Both the position numbers and the translations under genes were made by a program. DNA of 64,000 bases. It comes from Aristolochia californica. Lineage: Eukaryota > Streptophyta > Magnoliopsida > Piperales > Aristolochiaceae. Position 1 is the first letter of the stretch. Each line of letters begins with the position of its first letter. This document shows, piece after piece, positions 1-11,687 of this stretch. Under the pieces are notes generated by a model. It was given only the letters and a program-made list of their open reading frames with translations. It did not search any database and had not been told where the DNA came from. The DNA lies in assembly GCA_029961685.1 (NCBI GenBank), contig JARWKL010000012.1, forward strand, positions 11,935,955 through 11,999,954. Direction: 5' to 3'.

Positions 1-3000
1 AGATCACAGCAAAATGAAAATTTTAGAGTTTATGTATGGAAAAATTTTATAAGCATAACAAATGTAAGTAAAGAAAATTTATTCACACACCAAAAATTTA
101 ACACAAAACTTTTGTTATCCAAGTTTGGGAAATTCCACTAGTTCAACCCTCATAAATTTCTTGGAATTTTACAAGAAAGAGATTTCTTCTACACGTGTTT
201 TAAAAATGGATATGCAAGCTTAAAAAATATTAAAGATGCAAATGACCTATGGATCCAAAACTTTTAAAGAGAATAACATACGCTCATTAAATTCTCTAGT
301 GAACGTGCGGTAGGATATTTACCCGAGTCAAACAAACCATTATTTTGCCCGTTTGGAAAAAGCTGACCTAACAATCATAGATAATTGTAAAGTGATTTTT
401 CTTTCATAACTGGTTATATTATTGTAAGAAATGACTTACGGATTGGGAGTCAACACTCAATTAAAAATCCCCCGCCTCCCCCTTTTCCAGACGATTGCAA
501 AACCTAAGAACTAAAAACTGAAAAGAGCTTACAATCCTTAAAAATCACAGACTCTCTTTGGAATTATATCTCTCTACATTTGTGCATTTTTCATCTCCAT
601 TTTAGATATACACTTTTCTCTTAAATCAAAACTTTGAGTTTTCGTTCTCCCTTCATGCCGTAAACAAAAAAAGGTAAATAGATCACAACAAAATGAAAAT
701 TTTAGAGTTTATGTATGGAAAAAAATTAAAACAATAACAAATGTAAGTAATGAAAATTTATTCACGCACCACAAATGAACACAAAATTTAGTTATCCAAG
801 ATTAGGAAATTCCACATGTTCAACCCTAATAGCTTGGAATTTTCCAAGAAAGAGATTTCTTCTACACGTGTTTTAAAAATGGATATGCATGCTTGAAACA
901 TGTTAAAGATGCAAATGACCTATGGATCCAAAGCTTTTAATGAGAATAACAAACACTCATTAAATTCTTAAGTGAACGTACGGCGGGATATTTACCCGAG
1001 TCAAACAAGCCATTATTTTGCCCGTTTGCAAAAAGCTGACCTAATAATCTTATATGATTGTAAAGTGATTTTTCATTCGTAATGGGCTATATTATTATAG
1101 GAAATGACTTACGGATTGGGAGTCAACACTCAATTAAAAATCCCTGCCTCCCCCTTTTCCCGATGATTGCAAAACCTCAGAACTAAAACTAAAAAGAGCT
1201 CACAATCCTTAAAAATCACAGACACACTTTGGAATTCAATCTCTCTATATTTGTGCATTTTCCATCTCCATTTTAGATGTACACTTTTTTATTAAATCAA
1301 AACTTTGAGTTTTCGTTCTCCCTTCATGCCGTAAACAAAAAAAGGTAAATAGATCACAACAAAATGTAAATTTTAGAGTTTATCTATGAAAAAATATTAA
1401 TACATTAACAAATGTAAGTAATGAAAATTTATTCACACATCACAATTGAACACAAAATATTTGTTATACAAGTTTGGGAAATTCCACTAGTTCAACCCTA
1501 ATAGCTTGAAATTTTACAAGAAAGAGAATTCTTTTACACGTGTTTTAAAAATGGATATGCATGCTTGAAACATGTTAAAGATTCAAATGACCTATGTATC
1601 CAAATCTTTTAATGAGAATAACAAACACTCATTAAATTCTCAAGTGAACGTGCGGCGGGATATTTACCCGAGTCAAACAAGCCATTATTTTGCCCGTTTG
1701 CAAAAAGCTGACCTAACAATCATAGATGATTGTAATGTGATTTATCATGAGTAACGGGCTATATTTTTGTAAGAAATGACATACGGATTGGGAGTCAACA
1801 GTCAGTTCAAAAAACCCCGCCTCCCCGTTTTCCTGACGATTGCAAAACCAGAGATATAAAAACTAAAAAGATCTTACAATCCCTAAAAATTACAAACACT
1901 TTTTGGAATTATCTCTCCCTACATTTGTGCATTGTGCATCTCCATTTTAGATGTACACTTTTTTTCTCAAAACTTTGAGTTTTTGTTCTCCCTTCATCCC
2001 GTAAACCAAAAAAGGCAAATAGATCACAACAAAATGAATATTTTAGAGTTTATGTGTGAAAAAAAATTAAAACAATAACAAATGTAAGTATAGAAAATTT
2101 ATTCACACACCACAAATGAACACAAAAGTTTGTTTTCCACGTTTGGGAAATTCCACTAGTTCAACCCTAATTGCATGGAATTTTACAAGAATGAGATTTC
2201 TTCTACACGTGTTTTAAAAATGGTTATGCATGCTTGAAACATGTTAAAGATGCAAATGACCTATGGATCCAAAGCTTTTAAAGAGAATAACAAACGCTCA
2301 TTAAATTCTCAATGACCGTGCGGTGAGATATTTACCAGAATCAAAAAAGCCATTATTTTGCCCGTTTACAAAAAGCTTTCCTAACAATCATAGATGATTG
2401 TAAAGTGATTTATCATCCGTAACGGGCTATATTTTTTTAAGAAATGACTTACGGATTGGGAGTCAACACTCAGTTAAAAACACCCCTTCCGCCTCCCCCT
2501 TTTCCCGACGATTGCAAAACCTGAGATATAAAAACTAAAAAGAGCTTAAATTCCCTAAAAACTACAGACACTCTTTGGAATTATCTCTCTCTATATTTGT
2601 GCACTGTGCGTCTCCATTTTAAATGTACACTTTTTTCTTATATCAAAACTTTGAGTTTTCTCTCTCCCATCATCCCGTAAACAAAAAAAAGGCAAATAGA
2701 TCACAGTAAAATGAAAATTTTTTAGTTTATCTATGGAAAAAATTTAAAACAATAACAAATGCACACACCAAAAATTAACACAATACTTTTGTTATCCAAG
2801 TTTTGGAAATTCCACTAGTTCAACCCTACTAGCTTGGAATTTTACAAGAAAGAGATTTCTTCAACACGTGTTTCAAAAATGGATATGCAAGTTTTAAACA
2901 TGTTAAAGACGCAAATGACCTCTGGATCCAAAGCTTTTAAAGAGAATAACATACGCTCATTAAATTCTCTAGTGAACGTGCGGTGGGATATTTACCCGAG

Positions 3001-5536
3001 CCAAACAAGCCATTATTTTGCCCGTTTGCAAAAAGCTGATCTAACAATCATAGATGATTGTAAAGTGATTTTTCATTCGTAACGGGCTATATTATTGTAA
3101 GAAATGACTTACGGATTGGGAGTCAACACTCAATTAAAAATCCCCCGCCTCTCCCTTTTCCTGACGATTGCAAAACCTGAGAACTAAAAACTAAAAAGAG
3201 CTCACAATCCCCAAAAATCACAGACACTCTTTGGAATCATATCTCTCTACATTTGTGCATTGTGCAACTCCATTTTAGATGTACACTTTTTTCTTAAATC
3301 AAAACTTTGAGTTTTCGTTCACACTTCATGCCGTAAACAAAAAATGGTAAATAGATCAAGACAAAAAGAAAATTTTAGAGTTCATGTATGAAAAAACAAA
3401 TTAAAATAATAACAAGTTTAAGTAATGAAAATTTATTCACACACCAAAAATGAACACAAAATTTAGTTATCCAACATTGGGAAATTGCTTGGAATTTTAC
3501 AAGGAAGACATTTCTTCTACACGTGTTTTAAAAATGGATATGGATGCTTGAAACATGTTAAAGGTGCAAATGACCTATGGATTCAAAGCTTTTAATGACT
3601 ATTTCAAACGCTCATTAAATTCTGAAGTGAACGTGCGGCGGGATATTTACCCGAGTCGAACAAGCCATTATTTTGCCCGTTTGCTTAAAGTTGACCTAAC
3701 AATCATAGATAATTGTAAAGAGATTTTTCATTCGTAACGGGCTACATTATTGTAAGAAATGACTTACGGATTGGGAGTCAACACTCATTTAAAAATCCCC
3801 CGCCTCCCCCTTTTCCCGACGATTGCAAAACCTGAGAACTAAAAACTGAAAAGAGCTCACAATCCTTAAAAATCACAGACACTCTTTGGAATTATATCTC
3901 TCTACATTTGTGCATTGTGCATCTCCATTTTGGATGTACACTCTTTTATTAAATCAAAACTTTGAGTTTTCATTCTCCCTTCATGTTGTAAACAAAAAAA
4001 GGTAAATAAATCACAACAAAATGAAAATTTTAGAGTTTTTGTATGGAAAAAAATTAAAACAATAACAAATGTAAGTAATGAAAATTTATTCACTCACCAC
4101 AAATGAACACAAAATTTTGTTATGCAAGATTGGGAAATTCCACTAGTTCAACCCTAATAGCTTGGAATTTTACAAGAAAGAGATTTCTTCTACAGGTGTT
4201 TTAAAAATGGATATGCATGATTGAAACATGTTAAAGATGCAAATGACCTATGGATCCAAAGCTTTTAAAGGGAATAACAAACGCTCATTAAATTCTCAAT
4301 GAACGTGCCGTGGGATATTTACCCAAGTCAAACTAGCCATTATTTTGACCGTTTACAAAAAGCATACCTAACAAACACAGATGATTGTAAAGTGATTTAT
4401 CATCCGTAACGGGCTACAGTTTTTTAAGAAATGACTTATGGATTGGGAGTCAACACTCAGTTAAAAACACCCCGCCTCCCCCTTTTCACGTCGATTGCAA
4501 AACCTTAGACATAAAAACTAAAAAGAACTTAAATTCCCTAAATACTACAGACACTCTTTGGAATTACCTCTCTCTACATTTGTGCATTGTGCCTCTCCAT
4601 TTTAAGTGTACACTTTTCTCTTAAATCAAAACTTTGAGTTTTCTCTCTCCCTTCATCCCGTAAACAAAAAAAAGGCATATAGATCACGGCAAAAGGAAAA
4701 TTTTTGAGTTTATGTAAAGAAACAATTTAAAACAATAACAAATGTAAGTAAAGAAAATTTATTCACACACAAAATGAACACAAAACTTTTGTTATCCAAG
4801 TTTGGGAAATTCCACTAGTTCAACCCTAATAGCTAGGAATTTTACAAGGAAGAGATTTCTTCTACACGTATTTTAAAAATGGATATGCATGCTTGAAACA
4901 TGTTAAAGATGCAAATGACCTATGGTTCCAAAGCTTTTAAAGAGAATAACATACGCTCATTAAATTCTCTAGTGAACGTGCGGTGGGATATTTACCCGAG
5001 TCAAACAAGCGATTATTTTGCCCGTTTGTAAAAAGCTAACCTAACAATCATAGATGATTGTAAAGTGATTTTTCATTCGTAACGGGCTATATTATTGTAA
5101 GAAATGACTTACGGATTGGGAGCAACACTCAATTAAAAATCCCCCGCCTCCCCCTTTTCCCGACGGTTGCAAAACCTGAGATATAAAAACTGAAAAGAGT
5201 TTACAATCCTTAAAAATCACAGAACCTCTTTGGAATTATATCTTTCCACATTTGTGCATTGTTCAACTCCATTTTAGATGTACACATTTTTCTTAAATCA
5301 AAACTTTGAGTTTTTGTTCTCCCTTCATGTCGTAAACAAAAAGAGGTAAATAGATCACAACAAAATGAAAATTTTAGAGTTTATGTATGGAAAAAAAATA
5401 AAAAAAATAACTAATAAAGTATTCAAAATTTATTCACACACCACAAATGAACAAAAAAATTTGTTATCCAATATTGGGAAATTCCTCTAGTTCAACCCTA
5501 ACAGCTTGGAATTTTACAAGGAAGGGATTTCTTCTA
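1..5536 (+). repeat. Left-arm block 1: B/S/A/C units
   Basis: Eight anchored units in the order B, S, A, C, B, S, C, B, plus the truncated unit at the window start. An A-C-B run at 1537-3519 is the ordinary higher-order trimer shared with the right arm. Units at 2865 and 3520 are short: the unit starting at 2865 lost about 17 bp before its next anchor (GGGAAATTGCTTGG at about 3480, missing the CCACTAGTTCAACCC segment). The anchor is mutated to CAGGTG at 4193 and CACGTA at 4865. Confidence 0.85.
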
Positions 5537-6482
5537 CACGTGTTTTAAAAATGGATATGCATGCTTGAAACATGTTAAAGATGCAAATGACCTATGGATC
5601 CAAAGCTTTTAATGAGAATTACAAACGCTCATTAAATTCTGAAGAGAACGTGCGGCGGGATATTTACCCGAGTCAAACAAGCCATTATTTTGCCCGTTTG
5701 CAAAAAGTTGACCTAACAATCATAGATGATTGTAAAGTGATTTTTCATTCGTAACGGGCTATATTATTGGAAGAAATGACTTACGGATTGGGAGTCAACA
5801 CTCAATTAAAAATCCCCTGCCTCCCCCTTTTCCCGACGATAGCAAAACCTGAGAACTAAAAACTGGAAAGACCTCACAATCCTTAAAAATCACAGACACT
5901 CTTTGGAATTATATCTCTCCACATTTGTGCATTGTGCATCTCCAATTTAGATGTACACTTTTTTTTTAAATCAAAACTTTGAGTTTTCGTTCTCCCTTCA
6001 TGCCGTAAACAAAAAAATGTAAATAGATCACACCAAAATGTAAATTTTAGAGTTTATGTATGGAAAAAAAATTAAACCATAACAAATGTAAGTAATGAAA
6101 ATTTATTCACACACCACGACTGAACACAAAATTTTTGTTCTGCTAGTTTGGGAAATTCCACTAGTTCAACCTTAATAGTTTGAAATTTTACAAGAAAGAA
6201 AATTCTTCTACACGTGTTTTAAAAATAGATATGCATTCTTGAAACATGTTAAAGATGCAAATGACCTATGGATCCAAAGCTTTTAATTAGAATAACAAAC
6301 ACTCATTAAATTCTGATGTGAACGTGCGGCGGGATATTTACCCAAGTCAAACAAGCCATTATTTTGCCCGTTGACCTAACAATCATCGATGGTTGTAATA
6401 TGATTTATCATGAGTAAGGGCTATATTTTTGTAAGAAATGACATACGGATTGGGAGTCAACAGTCAGTTAAAAATACCCCGC

Positions 6483-6487
6483 CTCCC
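6483..6487 (+). other. ~182-bp deletion join (CTCCC microhomology)
   Basis: The sequence passes from the C-run tract (CCCCGCCTCCC) directly into TTCATCCTGTAAAC, skipping the spacer that normally separates GCCTCCCC from CTCTCCCTTCAT. CTCCC is present at both parental edges. It accounts for the 490-bp spacing between anchors 6211 and 6701. Confidence 0.92.
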
Positions 6488-7373
6488 TTCATCCTGTAAA
6501 CAAAAAAAGGCAAATAGATCACAGAAAAATGTAAATTTAAGAGTTTATGTATGGAAAAAAATAAAACAATAACAAATGTAAGTAATGAAAATTTATTCAC
6601 ACACCACAATTGAACACAAATTTTTTGTTATCCATGTTTGTGAAATTCAACTAGTTCAACCCTAATAGCTTGAAATTTTACAAGAAAGAGATTTCTTCTA
6701 CATGTGTTTTAAAAATGGATATGCATGCTTGAAACATGTTAAATATGCAAATGGCCTATGGATCCAAAGCTTTTAATGAGAATTACAACCGCTCATTAAA
6801 TTCTGAAGTGAATGTGCGGCAGGATATTTACCCAAGTCAAACAAGTCATTATTTTGCCCGTTTACAAAAAGCTGACTAACAATCATGGATGATTGTAAAG
6901 TGATTTTTCATTCGTAACAGGCTATATTATTGTAAGAAATGACTTACGGATTGGGAGTCAACACTCAATTAAAAATCCCCCGCCTCCCCCTTTTCCCGAA
7001 GATATCAAAACCTGAGAACTAAAAACTGAAAAGAGCTCACAATCCTTAAAAATCACAGACACTCTTTGGAAGTATATCTCTCTGCATTTGTGCATTGTGC
7101 ATCTCCATTTTAGATGTGCACTTTTTTATTAAATCAAAACTTAGAGTTTTCGTTCTCCCTTCATGCCGTAAACAAAAAATTTTAAATAGATCACAACAAA
7201 ATGTAAATTTTAGAGTTTATGTATGGAAAAAAATTAACACAACAACAAATGTAAGTAATGAAAATTTATTCACACACCACAATTGAACGCAAAATTTTTG
7301 TTATCCTAGTTTTTGAAATTCCACTAGTTAAACCCTAATAGCTTTAAATTTTACAAGAAAGAGAATTCTTCTA

Positions 7374-8045
7374 CACGTGTTTTAAAAATGAATATGCATG
7401 ATTGAAACATGTTAAAGATGCAAATGACCTATTGATCCCAAGCTTTTAATGAGAATACAAACACTCATTAAATTATGAAGTGAACGTGCGGCGAGATATT
7501 TACCCGAGTCAAACAAGCCATTATTTTGCCCATTTGCAAAAAGCTGACCTAACAATCATAGATGATTGTAATGTGATTTATCATGAGTAACGGGCTATAT
7601 TTTTGTAAGAAATGACATACGGCTTGGGAGTCAACAGTCAGTTGAAAATACCCCCCCTCCCCGTTTTCCCGACAATTGCAAAACCTGAGATATAAAAACT
7701 AAAAAGATCTTACTATCCCTAAAAATTACAAACACTTTTTGGAATTATCTCTCCCTACATTTGTACATTGTGCATCTCCATTTTAGATGTACACTTTTGT
7801 CTTAAATCAAAACTTTGAGTTTTTGCTCTCCCTTTATCCCGTAAACCAAAAAAGGCAAATAGATCACAACAAAATGAAAATTTTAAAGTTTATGTGTGAA
7901 AAAAATTAAAACAATAACAAAAGTAAGTATAGAAAATTTATTCTCACACCACAAATGAACACAAAAGTTTTGTTTTCCAAGTTTGGGAAATTCCACTAGT
8001 TCAACCCTAATTACATGGAATTTTACAAGAAAGAGATTTTTTCTA
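7374..8045 (+). repeat. Representative A monomer
   Basis: Begins at its CACGTG anchor. A-specific marks are GAATTC just before the anchor, AATGAGAATACAAACACTCA, GAAGTGAACGTGCGGCG, TAATGTGATTTATCATGAG, GACATACGG, CAACAGTCAGTT and ATATAAAAACTAAAAAGATC. The second half carries CCCTAAAAATTAC. Confidence 0.88.
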
Positions 8046-10232
8046 CACGTGTTTTAAAAATGGTTATGCATGCTTGAAACATGTTAAAGATGCAAATGAC
8101 CTATGGATCCAAAGCTTTTAAAGAGAATAACAGACGCTCATTAAATTCTCAATGAACGTGCAGTGGGATATTTAACAGAATCAAACTAGCCATTATTTTG
8201 CCCGTTTGCAAAATGTTGACCTGACAATCATAGATGATTGTAATGTGATTTTTCATTTGTAACGGGCTATATTATTGTAAGAAATGACTTACGGATTGGG
8301 AGTCAACACTGAATTAAAAATCCCCCGACTCCCTCTTTTTGCGACGATTGCAAAACCTGAGAACAAAAAACTGAAAAGAGCTTACAATCCTTAAAAATCT
8401 CAGACACTCTTTGGAATTATATCTCTCTACATTTCTGCAATATGGATCTCCATTTTAGATGTGCACTTTTTTCTTAAATCAAAACTTTGAGTTTTTGTTC
8501 TCCCTTCATGCCGTAAACAAAAAAAGGTAAATAGATCACAACAAAATGAAAATTTTAGAGTTCATGTATGGAAAAAAAATTAAAACAATAAAAAATGTAA
8601 GTAATGAAAATTTATTCACACACCACAAATGAACACAAAATTTAGTTATCCAATATTGGGAAATTCCACTTGTTCAACCCGAATAGCTTGGAATTTTACA
8701 AGGAAGAGATTTCTTCTACACGTGTTTTAAAAATGGATATGCATGTTTGAAACATGTTAAAGATGCAAATAACCTATGGATCCAAAGCTTTTAATGAGAA
8801 TTACAAACGCTCATTATATTTTGAAGTGATCGTGCGGCGGGATATTTACCCGAGTCAAACAAGCCATTATTTTGCCGGTTTGCAAAAAGTTGACCTAAAA
8901 ATCATAGATGATTGTAAAGTTATTTTTCATTCGCAACGGGCTATATTATTGTAAGAAATGACTTACGGATTGGGAGTCAATACTCAATCAAAAATCCCCC
9001 GCCTCCCCCTTTTCCCGACGATTGCTAAACCTGAGAACTAAAAACTGAAAAGAGCTCACAATCCCCAAAAATCACAGACACTCTTTGGAATTATATCTCT
9101 CTACATTTGTGCATTGTGCATCTCCATTTTAGATTTACACTTTTTTATTAAATCAAAACTTTGAGTTTTCATTCTCCCTTCATGCCGTAAACAAAAAAAA
9201 GGTAAATAGATCACAACAAAATGAAAATTTTAGAGTTTATGTATGGAAAAAAATTAAAACAATAACAAATGTAAGTAATGAAAATTTATTCACACACCAC
9301 AAATGAACATAAAATTTAGTTATCCAACATTGGGAAATTCCACTTGTTCAACCCGAATAGCTTGGAAGAGATTTCTTCTACACGTGTTTTAAAAATGGAT
9401 ATGCATGCTTGAAACATGTTATAGATGCAAATGACCGATGGATCCAAAGCTTTTAATGAGAATTACAAATGCTCATTAAATTCTGTAGTGATAGTGCGAC
9501 GGGATATTTACCCGAGTCAAACAAGCTATTATTTTGCCCGTTTGCAAAAAGTTGAGCTAATAATCATAGATGATTCTAAAGTGATTTTTCATTCGTAACG
9601 GGCTACATTATTGTAAGAAATGACTTACGGATTGGGAGTCAACACTCAATTAAAAATCCCCCGCCTCCCCCTTTTCCCTACGATAGCAAAACCTGAGAAC
9701 TAAAAACTGAAAAGAGCTCACAATCCCTAAAAATCACATACACTCTTTAGAATTATATCTCTCTAAATTTGTGCATTTTGCATCTCCATTTTAGATGTAC
9801 ACTTTTTTATTAAATCAAAACTTTGAGTTTTCGGTCACCCTTCATGCCGTAAAAAAAAATGGTAAATATATCACAACAAAATGTAAATTTTAGAGTTTAT
9901 GTATGAAAAAAAATTGAAACATTAACAAATGTAAGTAATGAAAATTTATTCACACACCACAACTGAACACAAAATATTTGTTATCCAAGTTTGGCAAATT
10001 CCACAAGTTCAACCTTAATAGCTTGAAATTTTACAAGAAAGAGAATTCTTCTACACGTGTTTTAAAAATAGATATGCATGCTTGAAACATGTTAAATATG
10101 CAAATGAACTATGCATCCAAAGCTTTTAATTAGAATAACAAACACTCATTAAATTCCGAAGTGAACGTGCGGCGGGATATTTACCCGAGTCAAACGAGCC
10201 ATTATTTTGCCCGTTTGCAAAAAGCTGACCTA

Positions 10233-10250
10233 ACAATCATCGATGATTGT
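10233..10250 (+). other. Perfect 18-bp palindrome ACAATCATCGATGATTGT
   Basis: In some left-arm A units the dyad centre is CG, making the element fully palindromic: 10233-10250, 19647-19664, 21668-21685 and 23689-23706. The A unit at 6211 carries a damaged version (ATCATCGATGGTTG) and that at 17448 reads ATCATCAATGATTG. Confidence 0.85.
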
Positions 10251-11388
10251 AATGTGATTTATCATGAGTAACGGGCTATATTTTTGTAAGAAATGACTTA
10301 TGGATTGGGAGTCAACACTCAATTAAAAATCCCCCGCCTCCCCCTTTTCCCGATGATTGCAAAACCTGAGAACTAAAAACTGAAAAGAACTCACAATCCT
10401 TAAAAATCGCAGACACTCTTTGGAATTATATCTCTCTACATTTGTGCATTGTGGATCTCCATTTTAGATGTACACTTTTTTCTTAAATCAAAACTTTGAG
10501 TTTCGTTTTCCCTTCATGCCGTAAATAAAAAAAGGTTAATAGATCACAACAAAATGAAAAGTTTAGAGTTCATGTATGGAAAAAAAATTAAAACAATATC
10601 AAATGTAAGTAATAAAAATTTATTCACACACCACAAATGAACACAAAATTTAGTTATCCAACATTGGGAAATTCCACTTGTTCAACCCGAATAGGTTGGA
10701 ATTTTACAGGGAAGAGATTTCTTCTACACGTGTTTTAAAAATGGATATGCATGCTTGAAACATGCTAAAGATGCAAATGACCTATGGATCCAAAGCTTCT
10801 AATGAGAATTACAAACGCTCATTAAATTCTAAAGTGATCGTGCGGAGGGATATTTACCCGAGTCACACAAGCCATTATTTTGCCCGTTTGCAAAATGCTG
10901 ACCTAACAATCATAGATGATTGTAAAGTGAATTTTCATTCGTAACGGGCTATATTATTTTAAGAAATGACTTACGGATTGGGCAATTAAAAATCCCCCGC
11001 CTCCCCCTTTTCCCGACGATTGCAAAACCTGAGAACTAAAAACTGAAAAGAGCTCACAATCCTTAAAAAACATAAACACTCTTTGGAATTATATCTCTCT
11101 ACATTTGTGCATTGTGCATCTCCATTTTAGATTTACACTTTTTTATTAAATCAAAACTTTGAGTTTTCGTTCTCCCTTCATGCCGTAAATAAAAAAAGGT
11201 AAATAGATCACTACAAAATTAAAATTTTAGAGTTTTTGTATGGAAAAAAATTAAAACAATAACAAATGTAAGTAATGAAAATTTATTCACACACCACAAA
11301 TGAACACAAAATTTAGTTATCCAACATTGGGAAATTCCACTTGTTCAACCCGAATAGCTTGGAATTTTACAAGGAAGAGATTTCTTCA

Positions 11389-11462
11389 ACACGTGTTTTA
11401 AAAATGGATATGCATGCTTGAAACATGTTAAAGATGCAAATGACCTATGGATCCAAAGCTTT
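11389..11462 (+). other. Palindrome cluster, example copy
   Basis: Within 74 bp lie five perfect palindromes: ACACGTGT at 11389-11396, ATGCAT at 11410 (overlapping GCATGC), AACATGTT at 11422-11429, GGATCC at 11449 and AAAGCTTT at 11455-11462. The same set, with occasional point changes, occurs once per monomer in both arms. The function is unknown. CACGTG is the core of bHLH/bZIP sites in general, but binding here is unproven. Confidence 0.8.
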
Positions 11463-11607
11463 TAATGAGAATTACAAACGCTCATTAAATTCTGAAGTGA
11501 TCGTGCGGCGGGATATTTACCCGAGTCAAACAAGCCATTATTTTGCCCGTTTGCAAAATGCTGACCTAACAATCATAGATGATTGTAAAGTGATTTTTCA
11601 TTCGTAA
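11425..11607 (+). other. Recurrent 60-codon open frame, not considered a gene
   Basis: A frame opening MLKMQMTYGSKAF and closing CKVIFHS recurs at the same place in many A, B and D units (for example 5572, 16810, 31110 and 60651). It has no recognisable domain, signal peptide or membrane segment. All C units carry a one-base deletion in it, and it is also broken in some A, B and D units. Variant differences are often amino-acid changing (NENNKHSLNSE, KENNIRSLNSL, NENYKRSLNSE). I read it as a by-product of a conserved satellite block lacking stops. A transcribed small peptide cannot be strictly excluded. Confidence 0.8.
11569..11586 (+). other. 18-bp dyad ACAATCATAGATGATTGT, example copy
   Basis: Two 8-bp inverted arms flank the dinucleotide AG (read as CT on the other strand, so the arms are exact and only the centre is asymmetric). 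Present about once per monomer at about 179 bp after the anchor, in nearly all units of both arms. It lies in one of the best conserved stretches of the monomer. Confidence 0.82.
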
Positions 11608-11666
11608 CGGGCTATATTATTGTAAGAAATGACTTACGGATTGGGAGTCAACACTCAATTAAAAAT

Positions 11667-11687
11667 CCCCCGCCTCCCCCTTTTCCC
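11667..11687 (+). other. C-run tract, example from the left arm
   Basis: Runs of C (CCCCC, CC, CCCCC, CCC) separated by G, T and TTTT, in otherwise AT-rich DNA, about 277 bp after the anchor. Every monomer has one version. C runs are on the plus strand throughout the left arm. Confidence 0.85.

Noticed and set aside
11328..11339. NF-kappaB/Rel-like word GGGAAATTCC in each monomer
   Set aside because: A 10-bp match to a loose consensus in AT-rich DNA is expected by chance, and nothing else suggests regulation. It may only be another small dyad.
11598..11612. CENP-B box-like word ATTCGTAACGGG
   Set aside because: The CENP-B core needs TTCG and CGGG seven bases apart with a central A. Here only three bases separate them, so the match is not valid.
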